The position numbers and the translations under genes were made by a program. 64,000 nucleotides of DNA. Source: Nannochloris sp. 'desiccata' (lineage: Eukaryota; Chlorophyta; Trebouxiophyceae; Chlorellales; Chlorellaceae). The stretch is taken from assembly GCA_019044685.2 (NCBI GenBank), contig JAGTXX020000004.1, positions 248,001 to 312,000 of the forward strand, in the 5' to 3' direction. Positions 11,088-21,836 of the stretch are shown here, piece by piece (the stretch's first letter is position 1; each line of letters opens with the position of its first letter). The notes beneath the pieces were generated by a model that worked only from the letters and a program-made list of their open reading frames with translations, was not told where the DNA came from and ran no database searches.

Positions 11088-12352
11088 ATGATCAATATGC
11101 TGCTTGCTACAAGGTGCCCTGTAGTGGCACTAACTGCTGGTGGGTTCAAAAACGATTTAGAACCGATCTAATAATGAAGGCTCGATGTTCTTTACAGCGA
11201 TTTGACGGCTACGAGACACGCTAAACATTTTTATGAATTTTTATCTACGCAGGAACAACCCGTGCAAAGCAAGCTAGCTTTGCTGGAGTACGCTCCTTTC
11301 ATCTCTCTCTCCGGACCCCGTTGGCTCCCATTCTTTGCCCTGTTCTTCCTGTCAGAAAAGCCTTAAGAACTATCAGACCTTCCCGCATAACAGTTTCTGC
11401 CAACGCTTCCGTCAACTACAGCGCTGATGATCTCTCCAGCGGCAACAATGGCAATAAAGCTCTCGTCTACCGGGCCCTCGTGGCAACCCTTGCTGTCACT
11501 GGCATTGCCTTGCTCGTTGCCCCTACTCGCGCTCTTCAACTCACCTTCGTTGCCTACCCTACAACCTTAATCTCAGGTCTCACTCAAGCACTTGGTTCTA
11601 TCCACATTCTCGCTGCGATTGCTGCTAATTGCCTGTCAGAGGCTGCTTCCCACGCTCGCTTGTCCTCTGAAACATACAAACGGCTAAATCTTGGCCTTGT
11701 TACGTGGGGTGCAGCCACTTTAGCTGCCTATTACAAAGTCTCTTCAGTTTCCAAAGCAGCAATTGTCTTAGCACCCAATGCACACATTGCTTTTTACGCT
11801 CTCTACACAGCGACAAGCTTTCTTCCTGTGATTCTGGCCGGGAAGGCCGGCCTTTTTGCCCCCATGCCCCCCGCCCCTCGCATGCGTCCTTTGTTTACAG
11901 CGCAAAGACTCTACAGTTTAGCTGCCACTGCTGTAGCAATCTTTGCTATTGCAGTAGGATATGACTTCTACAGGCCTGGAGTAGTCAACGTCTCGTGGCT
12001 GGCTGCTCCACTAGGTTCTTTGGGCTCAACCTTGGTAACGTTCCTGGGCTGCGGGGCTCTACTTGCTTATCAAGTTTTAGTTACTTTAGAGGATGCAGCT
12101 CGCCGTGGACGTTTAGGAGCTTCTACTTTCAAAGCACTCAACTGGGGGGTAGCTCTTCTAAGTGGAACTATCATGGCGCTGGCAGAAACTGGCGTTAAAA
12201 CAAATGTGATCAAGCTGTGGCCGGCAATGCCGCAGACTGCTGCCGAGTTTTCTGCTAGATGGCCTGATGTCTTTAGCGAGTTTGCGCTTGGTGTATCGGT
12301 GATATTAGGGTGCTTTAGTTTATACAATGCTATTGCAGCGAAGAAGAAGTAG
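11088..12352 (+). CDS. Plastid multi-pass membrane protein, tandem paralogue A
   Basis: Two exons, 11088-11139 and 11253-12352, encode 383 residues. The short first exon (MINMLLATRCPVVALTAG) joins in phase 1 to TTRAKQASFAGVRSF. The first 60 residues are basic, with Ser and Thr and almost no acid, as in a plastid transit peptide; SRITVSANA follows as a plausible cleavage region. The rest is hydrophobic, with about eight membrane segments. Two halves look alike: SEAASHARLSSETYKRLN then GLVTWGAATLAA in the first, and LEDAARRGRLGASTFKALN then WGVALLSGTIMAL in the second. This points to an internal duplication of a roughly four-helix unit. It is followed in tandem by paralogue B with the same gene structure. 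I do not recognise the family; the likely site is the plastid envelope or thylakoid. Confidence 0.87.
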
Positions 12353-12657
12353 TAGAATAAAAGAATTAACGCTATGCCTGTGCTGCTTTTCTGTGCTTAA
12401 CTTCGATTTTTGAGTGTAATTGTTTGTTTGATTGACTATCCTGACTGTCTTTTTTTCCGCTAAGAACACCTGTTGTTGACTGTATTGTCCAGTGTCGTAT
12501 TTGAAATGGGAAAAAGTAAAAAAAGCCAGTCTTTTCGAATTTTGAAAACTTCTTTCTTCTTGGGGTGCGACTCAAGTTTCGTGAGATAATTCTATGTTCT
12601 CGCGGATTAAGTTTCATTTCTTGTCTTTATTCCTAGGTTAAATTAACCGTAATCAGT
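12353..12657. other. Spacer between the tandem paralogues
   Basis: 305 bases holding the 3' end of copy A and the promoter of copy B. Short pyrimidine runs are present. Similarity to the spacer upstream of copy A begins only close to exon 1. No other feature was seen. Confidence 0.5.
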
Positions 12658-13882
12658 ATGATTACAGCTGCGAGGTGCCCTGTAGTGGCATCTTTCAATG
12701 GTGGGTCAGCGAAACATCTATGAAGATCAAGACCATATAATCAAGTTGCGTGTTCTTTTTCTTCACAGCCATCCATATACTAAACAAGTATTCTTCTTTA
12801 TTGATGCAGGAACAAGACGTGTTAAAGAATCTGGAGTATGCTGCCATTCTCATCTTGCTCGTCCCACGTTATTGGCCCCTCGTCTCCTTTCACCTGCTTG
12901 TAGAACCCCCTCCACCTGCAGTATAGCTTCTCGCCTGACAATATTCGCTAGCTCAGGTAAAATGAGCTACAGCTCTGAGGATGTTTTTAAAGAAAACTCC
13001 AATAAAGCGCTCGCATACAGTGCCCTTTCAACCGCTTTCTTCGCCGCTGGTGTTATCAAGCTGGTTTTCTCTCGCGCTCTTCAATTCTATTTCACTGCAT
13101 CTAGGACACCAGACGCAGGACTGTATCAAGCACTTGCAATTGTCCATTTTATCGCTGCTATCGCTGCAAACTGCCTGTCAGACGCTGCCTCTCATGACCG
13201 CCTGTCTTCTGATGCTTGCAAGCGCCTTAATTTTGGGCTTGTTACTTGGGGCGCTGCCACTTTAGCTGCTTCTTTCAGAATCTTGGAATTAGCCTTCCAC
13301 AGTGCACTAATTCCATTTTATGCTATGTATGTGGCTAGTGCCCTTCTTCCTGTTATTCTCAGTTGGAAAGATGGGCTGTTTGCCCCGCTGCCTCCTTTTA
13401 CTCCTTGGCGTCAATTGTTTACAGCGCAATCTCTGTACGATTTTGCATCTGGACTATCTTTATTGTTCGCTATTGCAGTGGGATATAATATCTACAACCC
13501 TGGAGGTTTGAAATTCTCCTGGATGGCTGCTCCGTTAAATTCTTCGGGCTCCCACGCCATAACTTTTTTGGGCGCAGGAGCGCTTCTCGTACACCAAGTC
13601 TTGGTCACCTTACAGGATGCTGCTCGCCATGGCCGTTTGGGATCCGCTACTATAAGAAACCTAAACTGGGGAATAGCCCTTCTTAGTGGAGCTATCATGG
13701 ACTGGGCAGTGACTGGAGTAAAAACAAAAATGATCAAGTCGTACTTAATATCAAAGGCGCCCCTGACTGTTGCTGGATGTTTTACTCGATGCTTTGATAT
13801 CTTGAGTGAATTTGCTTTTTTCATAGTGGTAATATTGGGGTGCTTCAGCTTGTATGCTGCCATTGCAGGAAGCGATAAATAG
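12658..13882 (+). CDS. Plastid multi-pass membrane protein, tandem paralogue B
   Basis: Two exons, 12658-12700 and 12810-13882, encode 371 residues. Exon 1 (MITAARCPVVASFNG) is the counterpart of exon 1 of paralogue A: both carry the stretch GGTGCCCTGTAGTGGCA, both introns are phase 1 and of similar size (109 and 113 bases), and exon 2 begins GTRR against GTTR. The transit region differs most between the copies. The membrane part keeps IAANCLSDAASHDRLSSDA, FGLVTWGAATLAASF, ILGCFSLYAAIA and the same internal repeat (LQDAARHGRLGSAT then LNWGIALLSGAIM). The copies differ by short gaps, for example a shorter loop after TLAA here. This is a gene duplication old enough for introns and transit peptides to diverge. 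Function unknown. Confidence 0.85.
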
Positions 13883-14263
13883 AAAAAGATAGATAGTTAA
13901 ATTCACCAAAAATGTTAATTTTTACAGAGTATTGTTTATGGGAATATTGAGAGAGGGTTTTTAGTAGGGCAAAGAGAAGAAAAGAGAAGCTATAATCTCT
14001 ACCTTTATTTACTTTACCCATCTAATCATCCAGAAAAATGGTTTTGCTGTTGCAGCAGTTGTTACTTTTATAGAAAATATTTCGACAGAGCGGAAAAACC
14101 AAAATCAAAATCAAGAAGGAGAACGATATGAAAGGGGGAAGTGAATATCTTATATGTATACTACTACTTTTTAGAACTATAAAGAGAAGAAAAGAAAGAA
14201 GGAATAAGAAAACCAACAAACTTTTTTGAATTATTGGTAGAAAATTGTCGCCGCTGTTATGAT
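13883..14263. other. Convergent 3' spacer
   Basis: 381 AT-rich bases between the stop of paralogue B and the stop of Tic110. It holds the two 3' UTRs only; no open frame with coding character was seen. Confidence 0.6.
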
Positions 14264-17200
14264 CTAAAAGAACGATGCAGCTTCTTCTTCAGCTTCTTGT
14301 CCCATCTTAAATCCACCACTATCTACAATAGACTTCAAATTACTTGCCTCTTCATCACTCAAGCCTAACGCACTTTGAACACCAGCTCTTCTAGCCTCAT
14401 CACTTTCTTTAGAGCAATACAGGCTATACAAATCGGCTACCTCGTCTTTCTCGCCCCATGCCTCTGTTGTGCTTTCAGGCAAAGCAGCAGAACAAGCTCT
14501 CAAGTTGTTAAGACTCTTGACAGTATCAGCCACCTTCTTTTGTCTTAAGAACGAGACTGCTTGCACCAAAGTCGTACGTTTACGCTCTCCGGCAAGCTCT
14601 TTCACAACAGCGGTTGCTTTGGAACTTTCCAAGCCAAGATCTGCCGGGAGGGTGTTTAGTAACTTTTCGGCATCAAAATCGCCAGTTCCATCGGTCAAAC
14701 GAGCAGAAATCTCTGCTCTGTACAACTGTGCCAAGCCATCACCAGTCATAACGCTACTAGGCTCCACACCAGCCTCCTTCAACTCCAAAACCTTCTCAAG
14801 CGATAAACTTCCTTGAGCTTTGGCCGCTTGCATAGAAGAGATTAACTTTTGATTTTGTAATCCTTTAATGATTTTATCTGCGTTTTCTTTAGGCAAACCC
14901 ATCTGGTTACGGACACTTTCCAGAGATGCAGCACGATCAGGTGTCAACATGCCATCGCCCATTATATTTTGTACTTGCGATTTAAACGCTTGCTCCGCCA
15001 ACGATTGATGCACTCCATACACGTCCATTTGAGAGAGTCCCAAGACATCTCCAAGCTGTGCTAAGCGTGCAAATTCACCTTCATCACGTTCAGTCACCAT
15101 TTGGACACCCATTGGACCTTGCATCACGTCACCAGTCATGCAATATAATAAGAAAGACCGGTATATATCAACTCGGTCTCGAAGTTCCAAATCGTTGCCC
15201 AAAGTAATATCTTTTTGAGATTTCATGACGGTAGCGGATTCACCGACACGTTCACCGTCACTGCGGGCAGCGGCAGCTGCTTGGGCTTTTTCAAGGGATT
15301 TAGGCTGGGCAGAGTCAGAAGCCTCTCCTTCCTCTTTATCGTCGGCAGCAGCTGCTGCTGCTGCTGTAGTGGTAGCTGCGCTCCTTGCCTCTTCCTGAGC
15401 TTCAAAGAATCCTTTAGCTTCTTCTTTTTCTTCCTTGACTTCTTCAGTTTCACCACTTTCTTCCTTTGCTTTCTCTTTAGCTGCTTCTTCCCGCGCCTTG
15501 GCCATCAATTCCTGAATTTCCTTCTGCTGAGCCGCTTCTTCTGCTTCTTTTTTCTTATCTTCATCAGTTTTCAAATCCTCGACTAAAGGAGACAATACAA
15601 TGTTCGAGAAGAAGACCATCTTTTTCAACTCCTTTGCAGCACTGATACGATCTCTTTGAGTCTTAGAAGTAGTAATAAACTGCATCAAATATTTCCGGCC
15701 GACCTCTTCCACAATCTCCTTTGCAATTTGTCTTTCCAAACGAAGAGATTCGAATCCTTTTTTGACGTTGACGCGATCTTCAAAATTGAATCCTTCAATG
15801 CCACCAGCCATAGCTGCAGAAACAACTTCCTTGAACAGAGAACCACAAAGTTCTTTATGCATGGCGTTCCTATCCTCCATGGTTACACACAGCAATCTCT
15901 GTAACCTTGCTAATTCAGCATCATCTTCCTCAGTCAACGTTTTCTTCTCCAACAAAGTAGAAAGTTTTTGACGGTATAAAGTACGATGCAACTCCATTGC
16001 TGCGTCACCATCCCACCTGACCTTGTCAACAAGATCCCCGAGCACCTCGGCTTTCGAGGGAGCAGAGTCTAACCGACCAGAAGTGACCTCATCACGAAGT
16101 AATTTACGGTAGGCTTTCTCCTTGACTTCGTTTTCAATGGTAGAGGCTTCTTTAGGACCGAGACCAGCGATAGTACGGAGATCAGCGGCATCTGCTTCAA
16201 GAGCATCGGTGTATTCGTTATCACGAGCGAGGCATTCTTCAAGATACATTCTGCAATAAGGAAAATAGAAGGGAGACACAGAGAAAATATTAGCAAATAG
16301 TAGAGTTAATATATTATACATTTCAAGAAGGAAAACGTAGAGAAACCGAGACGAATTTGGTCAGGAAATGAGGTGAGGGCCCTGTCGGGAGAAAATAAAA
16401 TAAAAAAATTATCGAGTTTCTTAATTTTTTGTGAGCGCCGGTCAGTCTTATACAAATGATCATACACCTAGTAGAACGTATCTCTAGGAATCAAGAGGAA
16501 GGCAACAGGGTAACTGTTCTTCACCCCGGAACTCTCCAAAAAAAAAAAAAAAATCTCGTCATCATTTTCTCCCTTTCCTCTACTCACACCCTACCCCCCA
16601 AAAATTCTAACCCCCCATCCTAATACTAGACACAAACAAACTAAATACAACTAAAACAACTTATAAGCGATTATAGCTCTTACCTGAAGATCTCACGAAG
16701 ATCTTTAGAACGACCTTCAACACTCTCCCAACTCGTCCCAGCAAGAGTTGCCGCACCGATGCCAGCAGGCACATCCTCTTCACCTTTAAGTGCAGCAAGA
16801 GACCTGTTGAAGTCAATAGCTTCACGGATCGCAGAGACAGCTTCAGATAAATCGCGGACGCGGGAACGGCGTTTCACGCACTCGATAGCACGGTCCATGC
16901 AATTTTGAAGAGTAGATTGAACAGCCTCGACAATGACAGAGGTGGCCTCGTCATCAGCTAATCTGATTTCAGATTGGTAGGTTTTAAGGGTAGCAAGCGC
17001 AGCACGTTCAGCGCGAAGTCCACCAAGAGATTCAACGCGAGATTTGAAGAGAGCACGTGCGTTATCGCGACGAGCAACTTCCAATTGAGCAGCATTTAAA
17101 TTAAAAACACGTACCCAAGGGAGTAAGAAGGCAGCTTGACGCTCTCCAAAGACCAAGCTAGAGACGTATATCAATTTTTGGAAGGTCTTACGAGCTTCGA

Positions 17201-18254
17201 AATCTTCTCCACGGTTGGAAGACTCCATACGACCACGCAAAACACGACGACCAACATCAATGTGCACGGGAGCAGCATCGGCGTCATTCAGACCCAAAGC
17301 TGCCTTAAAATTCTGAATCAGGACAGCTTCTCCGCCAGTGAGAGGGGTATCACCAGCAGGAATGGCAGCCTCAACAAAAGTACCGTAGAGAGATTTTAAA
17401 TCCTCGAGGCAGGTGGTAGTCAGAGAAGCGCCATACTTCGTCTCAACGGCAACAACTTGTTCACGAGTAAGGGCAGTAGGATCACCCATTGCCACCAAAA
17501 TGTTTATTAATTCAATAATAGCAGCAGATTGGCGGATTTCCTTGAATTTTAAGGTAACATAGCCACCAACAGCAGCGCCTACGAGGGCACCGACGGCTTT
17601 GCCAGTGGTTTTGAGAGATTCTGCAACAAGTAATAATGTATCAGAGGTAGGTATAATTTGGAGCTACCACAAGAGTAGAAAATACTCCAAAACAATGCTT
17701 TTTAAATTGTCATAAATGCGCCTGGAAAAGAGCTACTACACTAAATATAGGCATGTGATGAAAAATTAATACACTTCTCCAACGTACCAGGAACCAAGGA
17801 TCCAACTGCGCCAGAAGCACCTCCTCCAAGCACAACTACAAGTGCAGCGCCCAGAACATAAACGCCTACGCCGGGCAGACTAGAGAGAGGGCCTTGCAAG
17901 CCTGTCATCTCACGAGGATACTTGAAGGGGTTCTGCAAAGAAAATAAAGCATTGGAGGGATAAGAAGGGCATTCGATGAGTGGTAGTAGTATCGTACGCA
18001 AATATTTCCAGCGCTAGAGCCCCTAATCAACGCACCTCTACCGCAGAGCAGACGATGCTAGTTTTAGCACTAGCAGCAATGCGTGCGCTACGACGCGCAT
18101 TGCCGGCTAAAACATTACGGAAAGATGCACTGTTACCAAAGACAGTATTTCCAAGCTTAGAAGGCACCTTGGTGCCGAGGCTAAGGCGATTGTTGGTTGC
18201 AGCACATGCCATCAATGGCCTTGCGCTGCCCAGAGGGCAGAATGTACAAGCCAT
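14264..18254 (-). CDS. TIC110: Tic110, plastid inner-envelope import component
   Basis: Four minus-strand exons (18254-18036, 17932-17788, 17620-16684, 16250-14264) encode 1095 residues. Exon 1 is an N-terminal transit peptide (MACTFCPLGSARPLMACA, later SARIAASAKTSIVCSA). Its donor is ambiguous by two codons: GTAGAG at 18041 or GTGCGT at 18035, both phase 0. Exon 2 begins NPFKYPREMTG and holds the first Gly-rich membrane segment; the second (KAVGALVGAAVGGYVTLKF) opens exon 3. The remainder is the soluble, helical stromal domain, with the repeated acidic helices typical of Tic110 (for example VHIDVGRRVLRGRME, then FQKLIYVSSLVFG). A Lys/Glu/Ala-rich insert sits near the middle of exon 4. Tic110 forms part of the inner-membrane channel or motor scaffold and recruits stromal chaperones. 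Length is close to the plant protein (about 1000 residues). Confidence 0.95.
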
Positions 18255-18496
18255 TTGCTTGTACTAAATGCTTTGCCTATATTATATACAAAATATTAAC
18301 GTGAATTGGTGAAAATTTGTCTCATATTATCCTTGCGAAAGGCGTTGTAGCCGCCCTATCGTCCCTGGCGCTGCTGAAATATCCATGTTCTTTCAAAATT
18401 GGCTGTATGCTATGTAGCACCTTCTCCATTTCTATTATAGAATTAAAGTTCTCTTACACAATATATACGATCAAATCAAGCTACTGCAGTGTCTAC

Positions 18497-20573
18497 CTAC
18501 TGCTCAGCATTCTGTACTGCCTTTAGTTCTTCCATAATTTTCAATTCTTGTTTGCACAAGTCATTGAATTGCCGTTCCAAGGATTCTCTCTTTTCCAAAT
18601 CACCACCCATCTTCAATGCCATCTCGGCATCAGCTATGGCCACTTCAAGCTGTCCTTCTCTCGTTTCCAACATATTCAACATCACATGCAAATCATCGGA
18701 GGTCGCTTCAAGCACAGCAGTCTCCAACCACGCCATTGGGAAGGGCACCGTCGGAGGCACTTTTATACTCGCCGACCGTCTTCTCTTTGCAGGCGCAGCG
18801 ACAGCTGCAACAGGAGTTATTGTCACATTTGCAGGTCTTTCTGCTTGTCTTTGAGAACCGAAACAGTTTTCCAGTTCGAAATAATCGCCTAATACGTACT
18901 CGGATGGATTTGCTGTATGAATATTAAATCCAGTCTCCATACTTTCTTGTTTTCCCGGATCGTTTGGGTCGTATAAGATCCCGTGTGTGGCCGTATCTGG
19001 GTTATAATCAACAATAAACCCTTCTACCCAAGGTCTACCTGGGTCTTCGTTAGGGTACCATCGCCATATACGGCGGCCTACGAGGTGGTGAGGGTCAACG
19101 GTGCCCATGGAGCGGGTGGAGCGGGGACGGGCCATGGATCCTTGACGAGATGCGCCGCCACCACCAGCAGCAGCAGTTATACCAGCAGCACCACCAATAG
19201 CCGCGCCAGTGCCACGCATCATAGGGCCACCGATACCGGCAGCAGGAAGTCCAGGGACGCCGCCTGAGGGGCGGCCACGGGGGCGGGAGCTACCAGGAGC
19301 ACCGATAGGCCTGTAAGTAGGGGAGGAATAAAAAAATTGCCAGGGAGATGTTAGAAATCGAACTTTAGTCAAGTTGGTTAAGAAAGAATAATAAATGGAG
19401 AGAGAAGATATTGGCAACTAGCAGTGACTGCCAACTATAAAAAGTAAAATGTAGAAAGGGTGAAATATCCTCCAAAAACCAGGAAGGGAAAAACAAAACG
19501 AGAGAGAGAAACGGAAAATGTCTTCAGTGCACCTTGAAGCCGCTCTTTTGGCCTGATTTGCACGAGCTTTAGCCCTCGCAGCAGCAATACTACCACCAGT
19601 ATCTTCAGATCTATCTTCTTCAAAGCCAGGAGCTTCAGCAGCAGCTGCAAATGCTGTTCCTTGTTGAGGACGAGAGCGATTCGCGGGAGCTTGAGCACCT
19701 CTTCTGAAATAATTAAGAAATAAAAGGTTCCCACAAAAAAGGAGGAGGAAGATATACATTATTATACTTCTACCGTTGGAATCTTGGGCTATGTGCACAT
19801 AAATAAGACTGGAGGAGCGGAGGCTAGGTAGAGGTGGAGGAAGGGGTCGAGGACGGGGTGGTGATGGAGTTACTTCTTTCTTTTCTTTTCTCTCTCTCTC
19901 TCGCCAAAACAACAAACAAACACCAACAAGGCAACAACGATTCAAAGATACAAATACAAAAACAATATATGCAAGTACCGATACAAAAAATCATTTTACT
20001 CGAAAAAGAGAAGAAGAAGCAGGAGCGGAATGTTGGGTTCTGGTTTTAGAGTTAATTCTATGACTGTGGTTTAATAGACTTACCCTGGGGGAAGGGAGCT
20101 TGCAGAGGTAAATTTGCCTGCTGCACCTGTTGGTTTTTGACCACGCCTGGGGCAAGAAATAAAAAGAGGAGATCTTTTTCGTGAGCAAAACAAACAGTCC
20201 GACCGAGAGATCAATAATTGGCAAGATGCCTCGATATGAGCGCCGAAAATTCATCTTTCTCGGCTCACCTAATGAGTTCTATGTCTGTTTTGACAGCTTC
20301 AAAGATTTGAGTTGCTGTTTCATTGGTAATATTGAGCTGTGTTCGTGCTGGCAAGAGGAATCCTTCCACAGTCTGCATAGGAAGTAAAAATTGAATACCA
20401 GAGGTCAGCAATCGTCCTTCCAACACTTCTTTCTCAACGTCCTATGATGTTGCAAAATTTATAAAGCTCACCATGATGTCAACGCTGGGTCTAGAGTAGA
20501 CAACACGCAGCAGTGCCGCATATGCTTCTCTTTCAAGCTCTTTGAGGATCGTTTCGCTCGGAGCTGATCCCAT
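18497..20573 (-). CDS. EMSY-LIKE protein (ENT domain plus Tudor/Agenet-like domain)
   Basis: Five minus-strand exons (20573-20472, 20372-20269, 20146-20084, 19703-19533, 19310-18497) encode 417 residues; every join keeps frame. Exons 1-2 form the ENT domain (ETILKELEREAYAALLRVV, then FEAVKTDIELIR), named after EMSY N-terminal. A Gly/Pro/Arg-rich linker follows with RGQKPTGAAGKF and PRGRPSGGVPG. The Tudor/Agenet-like fold begins LVGRRIWRWYPNEDPGRPWVE, about residues 217-285, and is expected to read methylated histone tails. The C-terminus (about 343-417) is a coiled coil. This order matches plant EML1-EML4, chromatin regulators tied to immunity, seed development and flowering. The first four exons are short and none was visible as a long open frame, so the gene would be truncated by simple ORF calling. 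It diverges from the P-loop ATPase gene. Confidence 0.9.
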
Positions 20574-21836
20574 TTTGCTAAACTTTCATAGATGTATCTA
20601 ATGGAAAACGCGGCTAATCTGGTAAAGCTACTAGAGCTGCCACAAAAGGGTTAGCCCAAGTTGATTTTAGTTAAATCAAAAGCACAGGTAGGATACACAA
20701 TTTTCCTGGTCACTCATAAATGTGTAATGGTCTATTTATCAAATTTTTTGCAATCAAAAACGCTGAGTAGCCAAGGCAGAGCTGTAAATACCTGGAAAAG
20801 CTTCGTCTTTGCTTCTTTCTTCCGAAGTTCCGAACTTAGTTCGCGGAAAATCCTCTGGGGAAACAAAAGAGGTTGGTGGGAAACCATGTCTCGCCTGAAC
20901 CTCGCCAAAGTTGCTAAAGTAAACCAAACTTTTGTTTCCCAAAAGGGAGAGGCGGGAGAGGCATGCGCGGTGATTCACATTCCAGTTCGATCGATCGCGG
21001 GCCCAGCTTTGCTCGGGCAGCAGTTGGTACCTCTACAACCTCTCCGCCCGCTCACCAAATATATTTTAAGTTTTATTTTGGCACGCCCACTATCGGGTAT
21101 GTGGCAGGTTGGAAACGGAGTGCTGAGCCAGCCAGCCGCTTCTCCTCCTGCCCGCGGCTTCTCCTGTTCGGCGCTCCTCCTGAGCACACCCCTGACGCGA
21201 AGCGGCCGCTCTCCTCGGATAAACTGAGATGATGACATTGCGTCTTACCGCTATAGACTCGTCATCTCTTTATATGCCTTTACACTCCAGCCCGGACCTG
21301 CCCCGGCCACTCGAACCGACGGTTGCTGCTCCTTCCTGTTCCAAACCCACCAATGAATAGCAGAATGATATGGTAGAATGATATCGTTCAGCGGACGTTT
21401 GTTAAGGCCCGCTGTGGGGCGGAGAAGCCCGCTGTGCCAACAGCCATGCTGTGCTCGGCGATTGGCGCCTCTGGAGGATTTCATCATGTCGCCAGCCAAG
21501 CCAATCTTGAACTCCCTCATTCTTTACAAGTTGTGCTGCACAACATTTCTATGAAAAATTTCTATGCGGCCACAGAATAACATCACGCGCTTTTAATGTG
21601 CACGCCAAAGCATAGAATCCACAAGATTTTGCGATCAAAAAGAAATTCTGCGCTGCACCCTCTAGCAATGACCAATAACTTCGACATCTATGTAGGTTTG
21701 CACTTTATATGCATGAGTTTCGGCCGCCAGTAGACTGAACGCTGCACTGGCCCCTAATTTCTATGATTGAAAATTGAAATCATGTGTCTGAAAATCTAGT
21801 TTTTGACATTATTTTGCTTCCTCACCCTGATTCAGG
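20574..21836. other. Large intergenic region with GTTTCCC/GGGAAAC motifs
   Basis: About 1.26 kb between EMSY-LIKE and the P-loop ATPase. It is more GC-rich than nearby spacers, and open frames up to 188 codons exist, but none shows family motifs or splice-supported continuation. Copies of GGGGAAAC/GTTTCCC lie at about 20858, 20877 and 20934, next to TTCGCGGAAAA (20839), whose complement fits an E2F-type TTTCCGCG core. A missing first exon of the ATPase gene probably lies in its right half. No repeat family was proven. Confidence 0.45.

Noticed and set aside
21060..21110. TTTTGGCACGCCCACTATCGGG, resembling the start of an LTR-retrotransposon internal region
   Set aside because: No flanking LTRs, no tRNA 3' complement that fits well and no gag-pol sequence nearby.
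20661..21227. Plus-strand open frame of 188 codons
   Set aside because: No motif, no conserved start, irregular composition; overlaps a GC-rich intergenic segment with comparable frames on the other strand.
21280..21350. Minus-strand GGTTCGAGT resembling a tRNA T-loop
   Set aside because: The flanking bases do not form T or acceptor stems and no anticodon arm was found.
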